Positions 5,018 to 10,948 of a DNA stretch of 10,948 bases are shown piece by piece. Every line of letters starts with the position of its first letter. Within the stretch, counting starts at the first letter, position 1. The position numbers were made by a program, and so were the translations under genes. The stretch covers positions 1 through 10,948 of the forward strand of contig JAGCLI010000237.1 of the NCBI GenBank assembly GCA_017647065.1. Direction: 5' to 3'. Under the pieces are notes generated by a model. That model worked only from the letters and a program-made list of their open reading frames with translations, made no database searches and was not told where the DNA came from. The DNA comes from Bacteroidales bacterium (GTDB lineage: Bacteria; Bacteroidota; Bacteroidia; Bacteroidales; P3).

Positions 5018-6401
5018 TTTTCCCTATTTTGAATCCCTTAATTCCATAGAAGAATAAATAAGCATAAGACACCATTGGGATTAAGAAAGATATGCTTATG
5101 TTTGTTGCATCTGCTAATAAACCTTGTAAAGGAGGAAGAACAGCTCCGCCGACAATCATCATAATTAACATTGAAGATACTTGTGAAGTTTGTTCTTTCA
5201 ATCCGTCTATTGCAAGGGTGAAAACATTTGACCACATAATAGAATTGAACAATCCTATTGCAAGTAAGGTCCAAATTACTAAATCAGCCTTTATAGAAAG
5301 GCTTAAAGCAATCAAACAAACATTAACAAAGGCAAATATTGCTAACGAGCGAGCAGTTTTTCCTTTGCCTATGAATAATCCAACAAAGTTCAAAGCAATG
5401 AAAAGCAAGAAAATCCAAACCTTTTCAAAACTTAAACCATGCAAAGAATTGTTTATAAAGAATATTACTGCAAATCCTGTTGCGGCAAGCAATAACATAT
5501 AAAGCAATTTCTTTTCTATCTTTAAACTACTCAAAGAAACCGAGCCGAGAAAACGTCCAATCATAGCACCACCCCAATAATAAGAAAGATATGCCGAAGC
5601 TAAGGCTTCGTCCATCTGCATAGTTTCTTTTAAATATGATACTATATTACTACCAACTGCTACTTCTGCTCCTACATAGAAGAAAATACCTAAGGCACCA
5701 AGTATTGTGTAAGGCTTAGACCAAATAGAAGTTTTCTTACTTACAGAGGTTTCTTCTTCAACCTGTGTGTTGATTTTCGAGAAGTAGATAAAAATTGCAA
5801 CAAGCAATAAAAGTCCTGCTAAAACCAAGTAAGGAATAACTACGGTTGAAGGTCCTTGATTTTCTTCCGGCTTAAACATTGTGAAAATCAAATAACCCCC
5901 TAAGGCAGGTCCTAAGGTAGTCCCCAAAGAGTTGAATGCCTGAGAAAGATTCAAACGAGAAGAAGCAGTTAGAGGCTCTCCAATGATTGCAACGAAAGGA
6001 TTAGCTGCAATTTGCAAGAAAGTAAGTCCTAAACCTAAACAAAATAAAGTGCAAAGGAAGATAGAAAAACTCAAAGCCTTGTAAGCAGCAAAGGCAAACA
6101 AAGAACAAGCCACAGAAGAGATAACAAGTCCTATTACAATTGTTGTTTTATATCCCCATTTGCTAATAGGGTCTTTCTTTTTCAAGGAAAGAATGTAGAA
6201 AGCAAATGCCCCTACGAAATAAGCGATAAAGAATGCGAATTGAACGATGTTTGCCTCAAAGTGAGAGAGCGAATAGATTTCTTTAAGAAAAGGAATCAAA
6301 ATATCGTTCAAAGAAGTGATGAATCCCCACATAAAAAAGAGGATTGTAATTGAAATCATAGGCATTATGTTTTGCCCTTTTTTTAAACTTGTTGTTGTCA
6401 T
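5013..6401 (-). CDS. FHS-family MFS sugar/proton symporter (glucose/galactose type)
   Basis: Inner-membrane transporter of the fucose:H+ symporter (FHS) branch of the major facilitator superfamily, 462 residues with about 12 hydrophobic segments. Landmarks are FFMWGFITSLNDILIP (22-37), with Asp33 at the position of FucP Asp46; LQIAANPFVA (129-138); TASSRLNLSQAFNSLG (146-160); YVGAEVAVGSNIVSYL (242-257); and FNSIMWSNVFTLAIDG (385-400). Where E. coli FucP has Glu135 (LETAANPF) this protein has Gln130, as in glucose/galactose transporters of the GluP type, so hexose uptake is more likely than fucose uptake. No sugar catabolic gene is nearby to confirm the substrate. ATG 6401 lies one base past the peptidase stop (TAAAATG), which supports this start and coupled translation; Met13 or Met15 are alternatives. 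It is the last gene of the minus-strand unit. Confidence 0.9.
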   Translation of the reverse strand: MTTTSLKKGQNIMPMISITILFFMWGFITSLNDILIPFLKEIYSLSHFEANIVQFAFFIAYFVGAFAFYILSLKKKDPISKWGYKTTIVIGLVISSVACSLFAFAAYKALSFSIFLCTLFCLGLGLTFLQIAANPFVAIIGEPLTASSRLNLSQAFNSLGTTLGPALGGYLIFTMFKPEENQGPSTVVIPYLVLAGLLLLVAIFIYFSKINTQVEEETSVSKKTSIWSKPYTILGALGIFFYVGAEVAVGSNIVSYLKETMQMDEALASAYLSYYWGGAMIGRFLGSVSLSSLKIEKKLLYMLLLAATGFAVIFFINNSLHGLSFEKVWIFLLFIALNFVGLFIGKGKTARSLAIFAFVNVCLIALSLSIKADLVIWTLLAIGLFNSIMWSNVFTLAIDGLKEQTSQVSSMLIMMIVGGAVLPPLQGLLADATNISISFLIPMVSYAYLFFYGIKGFKIGKK

Positions 6402-6402
6402 T

Positions 6403-7644
6403 TTATTTATTTTTTAAATAATACAATGTTGAATAATTTGTGTTGTTGAATAGGTTGTTTGCAAGCGTTTGTAAATCTTCAAGACTTACTTTGTTGTATT
6501 GCTCTCTTTCTTGATTTATTAAAGAGGTTTTTCCTTCAAGGTGAGTGAAATAAGCAAGATTCATTGCTTTGTCTAAGGCTTTTATGTTGCCGAAAGTAGA
6601 GTTTGCATCGTTTTTGTTTTTCATCTTTTGCAATTCGTTTTCGGTTATCATATTTTCTTGCATTGATTTCAACTCTTTCCAAATTGCTTCTTCGCCTTGC
6701 TCTATGCTTACGCCATCTCTATATTTTCCTGTAACGACAAAAAGTCCACAATCGTCTTCTCCTGTGATGAAAGCGTTGATTTCGGTAAATAATTTTTGAT
6801 TTACAACCAAGCTATTGTACAAACGTGTACTTTTCCCATTAGAAAGCACATCGGAAATTAAGTCGTATTTATAATAATCTTCGCTTAGACGTCCCCCCAT
6901 TTGAAAAATGATGCAAATTAAGTTAGCAGGCACATCGGCTTTGACTGTTTTCTTGCGATTTTCACTTTGCTTAGGCTCACAAGGGTAGGCTTTCTTAATT
7001 GTTTTTTTGCAAGGGATTTTGCCAAAGGAGTTTTCTACCATTGTTTTTAACTCACTTAACTCTACGTTTCCTGAAATTGCGAGAATTGCATTTGAGGGAG
7101 TATAGTAGTTTTCATAAAATTGTTTTGCTCTTTCAAGGCTTACGTTTTCAATATGCTCAATACATTTTCCTATTGTTTGATGTTGATAGGGGTGAAGAGT
7201 GAAAGAAAGTTGTCTTATTTCTTTCCACAAATCTCCGTAAGGCTGATTGATATATCTTTGTTTGAATTCCTCTATCACAACGCTCTTTTGTACATCTAAA
7301 CTCTTTTGATTGAGGTTTAGATTTTGCATTCTGTCGGCTTCTAAGTCCAAAGCGTATTGTAAATAAATGTTTGGCACGCTTAGATAATAGTTTGTTATGT
7401 CGTTATTAGTAAAAGCGTTGCTTTCTCCACCTAATCGCTCAACTATTTGGTCGTAATTTTCATAGTTTTTACTGCCCGAAAACATTAAGTGTTCAAAAAG
7501 ATGAGCAAAACCTGTTGCATCATCATCTTCGTGCTTTGCTCCAATTTCATATAGTAAATTAACAGCAACAAGAGTAGTGTTTTTGTCTTGATTAAACACT
7601 ACTCTTAGTCCGTTTTCTAATTGAAAAGACTCAAAATTTATCAT
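6403..7644 (-). CDS. M16-family (insulinase/pitrilysin) zinc metallopeptidase
   Basis: 413-residue short-form M16 peptidase. The inverted zinc motif HLFEH is intact (His48, His52 as ligands, Glu51 as catalytic base) and the third ligand is expected at Glu125 or Glu126 in VVIEEF. The typical GGESNAFTNND segment lies at 72-82. The second half has the M16 C-terminal fold, with STRLYNSL (272-279) holding the Arg/Tyr pair that binds the substrate backbone in this family, so both functional halves appear to be in one chain. There is no signal peptide, so a cytoplasmic role is likely; bacterial members degrade small peptides or trim proteins, but the substrate cannot be told. It starts eight bases after addB and its stop is one base from the transporter start, so it belongs to the same transcription unit. 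Confidence 0.92.
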   Translation of the reverse strand: MINFESFQLENGLRVVFNQDKNTTLVAVNLLYEIGAKHEDDDATGFAHLFEHLMFSGSKNYENYDQIVERLGGESNAFTNNDITNYYLSVPNIYLQYALDLEADRMQNLNLNQKSLDVQKSVVIEEFKQRYINQPYGDLWKEIRQLSFTLHPYQHQTIGKCIEHIENVSLERAKQFYENYYTPSNAILAISGNVELSELKTMVENSFGKIPCKKTIKKAYPCEPKQSENRKKTVKADVPANLICIIFQMGGRLSEDYYKYDLISDVLSNGKSTRLYNSLVVNQKLFTEINAFITGEDDCGLFVVTGKYRDGVSIEQGEEAIWKELKSMQENMITENELQKMKNKNDANSTFGNIKALDKAMNLAYFTHLEGKTSLINQEREQYNKVSLEDLQTLANNLFNNTNYSTLYYLKNK

Positions 7645-7652
7645 TATTTCTA

Positions 7653-10214
7653 TTATTCTTCTTCGTTTGAGTCTTCAAAATTACTACAAATTTCTGTGTA
7701 ATCGCAATATTTACAATTTTTTGTGCTATTCCAATCCTTTTCTTTATCGAAAATATCTTCTAAACAAGCTTTTAAATGCTCTTCATATTCGTTGTGAATA
7801 GCATTGTTGTATTCTGAAACAGTGCAAGAAGAATCTTTTTGAAGCAAATGAGGATAAATCAATTGAGTGTCTATGACATTATAGCCTTTTCGTTGTAGTA
7901 AATAAGCATAAAAAAGAATTTGCAAAGCATAGGTGTTTCTTTCTTTTGTTGATTCGCTATTAAATAGATTTTCTATTTTGTTGTCAAATTCTTTTCTGTT
8001 TTTACTTGTTTTGTAATCAATGACAACGTAATCCCCGTTAGGGGTTTTATCAATACGGTCTATGATACCGTAGAGCTCTACTGTCAAGTTTTTTAAATGA
8101 ACTTTAACTTCGTTTACTTTTTTTTCGGCTTCTTGGAATTTATTATCACTCTTATAATATTTTTCTAAGGATTGTAGGTATTTTGCACAGGTGTCTTTTG
8201 CCGATTGTGTGATGATTGCTTTTTCTTCTTCTTTTAGCTGTTGAAAACCTTTGTTTATACACTTGTCAATAGGGGCTTTATAATCTGAGGCAACAAAAAA
8301 TTCTGCTGATTTATGGAAAAGATTTCCAAATGCTATGTAAGAAATATCGCTTTCTTCTGTCTCTTCTAATTTTTTAATGTATTTGAAAAAGAATTTCCTG
8401 CCACAATCCAAATAGGTGTTGATCATAGAGGCAGAAAAAGGCCTGTTTTTTAGTGTTTCTAAGTCTTCTTCTGTTTTTTTGAAAAGATTTTCTGTGTTTA
8501 TTTCTTTTTGCTCTGCAAAAGGCATTGAAATAGTTTTTTCTTCAAATTCAATTGTGCTTTCAAGTCTTAGTTGGAACAAAAATCTTGTCATTTCCTTTGT
8601 CTTTCCTCCTGAGCCAATGGTGCTATAAACAAAATCTAAATCTTTACGACTTTGAAATAATCTGTAAAAATAGTAAGCAAAGACTGCAATTTTTTTGTTT
8701 TGATCAATCAATCCAAAAGCATTTCTTAGCGAAAAAGGAATAAAAGAATTTATGTTATTGACTCTCGGAATGTTTTCGTCATTTGCCGAAAGAACAAGCA
8801 CGTGTTTGAAGTTAAGATTTCTACTTTCCAATAAACCCATTATTTGTAATCCATCAACAGCATCAGATTCAAAAGGAATATGTAAACGTCTTAGTAAGAA
8901 AAGTAAGGTCTTTTTCAAAAAATTGTTTTGTAGAAATTCTATCTTGTTAAAAGAAAGAGTGCGTTTAAAATCGTTTAGCATTTTTATTATGCTAAAACAA
9001 CTTTGTTTTATTTTGTTTTCGTAGGAGAAAATGCCTTTTGAGTTTATGAAATTAGATAACTCGTCTATTTGTTCTATGATGGATTTTTCTTCTTTTTGAA
9101 TTTCATCTATTTTTTCTTCTATTTCGTTGAATAAAGGAATGTTTGAAAGAGGATAACCCATTGCAATATTTACTGTGGTCGGCTTTTCGCTAATTTTTTC
9201 TGGTAAAGATTTTATTACAAAAGGTAAAAGATTTTCATTTCCAAGTATAATAGCAATTTGATTTTGCTCTAAATCTTCTTTATACTTTGTTTCTAAATTT
9301 TTAATCCAAGTTTTTATGTAGTGAGCGTTTTCATTGTCAAAAGAAGTCTTTATTATGTTTATTTTTTCTTTGTTGGTAGTGATTGTATTGAAGTCGTTTT
9401 TTGCAAAATCTTTGTTGTGTGGGAAATTTTTTAGATTTTCTTTCATAAAGATTCCTGCTTTTTGCAAAGAGGAAGAAGTGTAATATTCATCGTAATCCCA
9501 ATAAAAATCCACAGAATATTTATCTTGTAAAATTTTAAAAATGCTTTCTTCACATTTGTTAAGGACATTAAAACCTACAACTGCGAAATTTTGATTGCGA
9601 AAAGCGATTTCTCCGTTTTTTATGCGGTCTAAGAAATCTCTATAAATCATTCCTGAGTATCCTATGCCTTGTTGTTGTAATTTTTCTTTGAAATCGCAAT
9701 ATATTTCTGCTAAACAATTCCATATTCTAATGAAATTTTTCTTTAAATCACTTGTTTCTTCAAAGATTGTAAAGAAACTTTCTAACAAGTCTTTTTGTTC
9801 TTTGGTTAAATAATCAAATGCGTTTTCTATTTCTTTGTATTCTTCTATTAGTTGAAAGACTTGTTTTGCATCAACAAGGTTTTTGTCAATGTCGTCAAAG
9901 TCTGAAAGAATTATTTTGCCCCAATTGTAGAAAGTCTCAAAGCTTTCGTTGTCGTTTTCTCCTATAACTGATTTGTAAGAAAGGAATAGTTGATAGATAA
10001 GAGAAAATTCATCTGCTACTTTAAGTAAAGAATATTGCTCAACAAAGTCTGCAATGCTTTTGCAATCAGGAATAAAAACCGTTTCTTTGTTTTGTTTTTT
10101 TAATTCTTCTTTAAAATATTTTATTGCTCTTCTGTTTGAGAATAATATTTGCAAATCAAGTAAATACTCATTGCTATGTTTCTTTATGTCTTGTGCTACT
10201 TTTTCTAAAAACAT
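7653..10214 (-). CDS. AddB-like Fe-S PD-(D/E)XK nuclease, recombination subunit
   Basis: 853-residue partner of the AddA-like protein encoded just upstream. The N-terminal 560 residues have an inactivated helicase fold: ILFSNRRAIKYF (23-34) corresponds to motif Ia, and GLQIMGLLESRNLNFKHVLV (455-474) to the motif IV/V region, but there is no Walker A motif. The C-terminal RecB-type nuclease starts near 592: His634 (FGNLFH), Asp719 (GIIDRID), Asp733 and Lys735 (VIDYK), Gln765 and Tyr769 (QILFY). Cys604 plus C834-x2-C837-x5-C843 match the four-cysteine 4Fe-4S staple of AddB. The expected job is to cut one strand during processing of double-strand ends with AddA and to recognise a Chi-like site. 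The ATG overlaps the addA-like stop (TAATG) and is preceded by a full Shine-Dalgarno sequence. Gene symbol is left empty because the family in this phylum is diverse; addB is the likely name. Confidence 0.85.
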   Translation of the reverse strand: MFLEKVAQDIKKHSNEYLLDLQILFSNRRAIKYFKEELKKQNKETVFIPDCKSIADFVEQYSLLKVADEFSLIYQLFLSYKSVIGENDNESFETFYNWGKIILSDFDDIDKNLVDAKQVFQLIEEYKEIENAFDYLTKEQKDLLESFFTIFEETSDLKKNFIRIWNCLAEIYCDFKEKLQQQGIGYSGMIYRDFLDRIKNGEIAFRNQNFAVVGFNVLNKCEESIFKILQDKYSVDFYWDYDEYYTSSSLQKAGIFMKENLKNFPHNKDFAKNDFNTITTNKEKINIIKTSFDNENAHYIKTWIKNLETKYKEDLEQNQIAIILGNENLLPFVIKSLPEKISEKPTTVNIAMGYPLSNIPLFNEIEEKIDEIQKEEKSIIEQIDELSNFINSKGIFSYENKIKQSCFSIIKMLNDFKRTLSFNKIEFLQNNFLKKTLLFLLRRLHIPFESDAVDGLQIMGLLESRNLNFKHVLVLSANDENIPRVNNINSFIPFSLRNAFGLIDQNKKIAVFAYYFYRLFQSRKDLDFVYSTIGSGGKTKEMTRFLFQLRLESTIEFEEKTISMPFAEQKEINTENLFKKTEEDLETLKNRPFSASMINTYLDCGRKFFFKYIKKLEETEESDISYIAFGNLFHKSAEFFVASDYKAPIDKCINKGFQQLKEEEKAIITQSAKDTCAKYLQSLEKYYKSDNKFQEAEKKVNEVKVHLKNLTVELYGIIDRIDKTPNGDYVVIDYKTSKNRKEFDNKIENLFNSESTKERNTYALQILFYAYLLQRKGYNVIDTQLIYPHLLQKDSSCTVSEYNNAIHNEYEEHLKACLEDIFDKEKDWNSTKNCKYCDYTEICSNFEDSNEEE

Positions 10215-10948
10215 TACTCAACCTCCTTTATTTCGTTTCCAATAAACCATAAATATGTTTTAATATTTTTATATCCCATATTAGAAACTATTTGTTTGTA
10301 TTCTTTTAATTGTTTGTGATATTTGTTTTCGTTTTCTTTGTCTTCGGTAAATTTATAATCCACAATAATTACTTCATCTCTACCAAACATAATTCTATCA
10401 ATTCTTCTTGTTTGTCCATTGCTTAATACTTCTTTTTCGTTTAGGACTTTATATGCACCGGAGAACCATTCGTATTTTTTTGCATCTAAAAACATCTGCT
10501 TAATTATTGTTTTTTCTTCCTCTGTTATAGAAAGATTTTCTAAATCTTTTTCTATATAAATTTTAGAGCAAATATTGTGAAGAGCAATACCTCTTTCTCT
10601 CTTGTCTTCTGAGGTTTCAGTGCTGTTAACATCAAAATAGTCTTGTGCTTGCTTGCTAAGAGAGAATTTTATCTCTGCTTGCATAGAAAAATTGGCTTGA
10701 TCAATTTTTGATGTTATGTTTTCGCCATTGTGATTAAATATGTCTTGCTTTTTTTCTTTTTCTCCTTTTTCTTCTTTACTTAGATTCTCGTTGCCGATTA
10801 TGTAAAAACCGTTTCCATCGGTAGAAAACTCCTTTTCTTCTAAGTAATTGAGAAGATATTTACTGCAATAATTTTCTTTTGTAGTCTTAGATATTGTACT
10901 TAAAGCGTGTTTTGCACGAGTGAAAGCAACATACATAAGATTGTATGT
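10214..10948 (-). CDS. AddA-like UvrD-family helicase-nuclease, C-terminal fragment
   Basis: C-terminal 244 residues of a RecB/AddA-type superfamily 1 helicase-nuclease; the frame runs through the right edge, so Met at 10936 is internal. The first visible residues TYNLMYVAFTRAKH are helicase motif VI, with the arginine finger in TRAK. A Lys/Glu-rich linker follows (codons about 10700-10790), then a RecB-type PD-(D/E)XK nuclease: RGIALH (His at 10577-10579), RRIDRI (Asp at 10397-10399), VIIVDYK (DYK at 10352-10360) and Gln at 10310-10312. All nuclease residues are present. In the AddAB complex this subunit provides the ATP-driven motor and the second nuclease. The stop shares a base with the next gene's ATG, so the two subunits are translationally coupled. 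addA is the likely name, but the ATPase domain is outside the window. Confidence 0.85.
   Translation of the reverse strand, partial: TYNLMYVAFTRAKHALSTISKTTKENYCSKYLLNYLEEKEFSTDGNGFYIIGNENLSKEEKGEKEKKQDIFNHNGENITSKIDQANFSMQAEIKFSLSKQAQDYFDVNSTETSEDKRERGIALHNICSKIYIEKDLENLSITEEEKTIIKQMFLDAKKYEWFSGAYKVLNEKEVLSNGQTRRIDRIMFGRDEVIIVDYKFTEDKENENKYHKQLKEYKQIVSNMGYKNIKTYLWFIGNEIKEVE
10221..10230 (-). promoter_or_regulatory. Strong Shine-Dalgarno before the addB-like start
   Basis: On the minus strand TAAAGGAGGT (10230-10221) lies seven bases before ATG 10214, an ideal Shine-Dalgarno and spacing. It is inside the last codons of the addA-like gene (EIKEVE). No other gene in this window has one, so it either helps fix subunit balance or is a by-product of the encoded peptide. 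It supports ATG 10214 as the start. Confidence 0.5.

Noticed and set aside
5092..5502. 136-codon plus-strand frame opposite the transporter gene
   Set aside because: It is antisense to well-conserved transporter segments and has no start context or family features of its own.
8416..9024. Several 60-90 codon plus-strand frames opposite the addB-like gene
   Set aside because: Their translations are rich in Phe, Leu and Ser as expected from the complement of Lys/Glu-rich coding sequence; no leaders or domains.
10934..10936. ATG as the true start of the addA-like gene
   Set aside because: The frame stays open to the window edge and the residues before it (TYNL) belong to helicase motif VI, so this Met is internal.

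Overview
The window looks like a piece of an AT-rich chromosome (roughly one third G+C by eye) from a member of the Bacteroidota, most likely Bacteroidales. The reasons are the protein families present (an AraC regulator of the type common in this phylum, a glucose/galactose-type FHS sugar transporter, a short M16 peptidase, AddAB-type recombination genes, a lipoprotein with acidic residues after the lipidated cysteine), mostly A-rich leaders without a Shine-Dalgarno in front of the genes, and a good match to the Bacteroidota promoter pattern (TTG, 19 bases, TAnnTTTG) upstream of the AraC gene. Species cannot be named from the sequence alone.

Layout. On the + strand, 1-472 is the C-terminal part of a sigma-54 enhancer-binding regulator with an apparent one-base deletion near 195 that cuts off its Fis-type HTH domain. 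Its stop overlaps the start of aroA (472-1665, EPSP synthase). An AraC-family regulator (1670-2542, minus) ends four bases from aroA, so the two converge. The AraC gene is divergent from a two-gene + strand unit: a surface-type lipoprotein of unknown function (2844-4037) and a small outer-membrane beta-barrel protein (4121-4828). The 301-base divergent region holds a promoter for the regulator, a weaker promoter candidate for the lipoprotein unit, a pair of direct repeats 21 bp apart that could be an AraC-type operator, a possible nine-codon leader ORF and an inverted repeat. The + strand unit ends at a strong hairpin terminator.

From the right edge leftwards on the minus strand runs a four-gene unit with almost no intergenic space: addA-like helicase-nuclease (right-edge fragment), addB-like Fe-S nuclease, M16 zinc peptidase and FHS sugar transporter. 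It ends in a second large inverted repeat that overlaps the transporter stop codon and encloses an A-tract array with a 21-bp period.

How the genes work together. AddA and AddB should form a two-nuclease complex that processes DNA double-strand ends. The peptidase and transporter are probably only co-transcribed with them. The AraC regulator, lipoprotein and barrel protein form the least familiar part: a possible regulated cell-surface module with no function I can name. I see no CRISPR array, tRNA, rRNA, integrase or insertion sequence. The best candidates for something new are this surface module with its leader region, and the repeat-containing convergent intergenic region.
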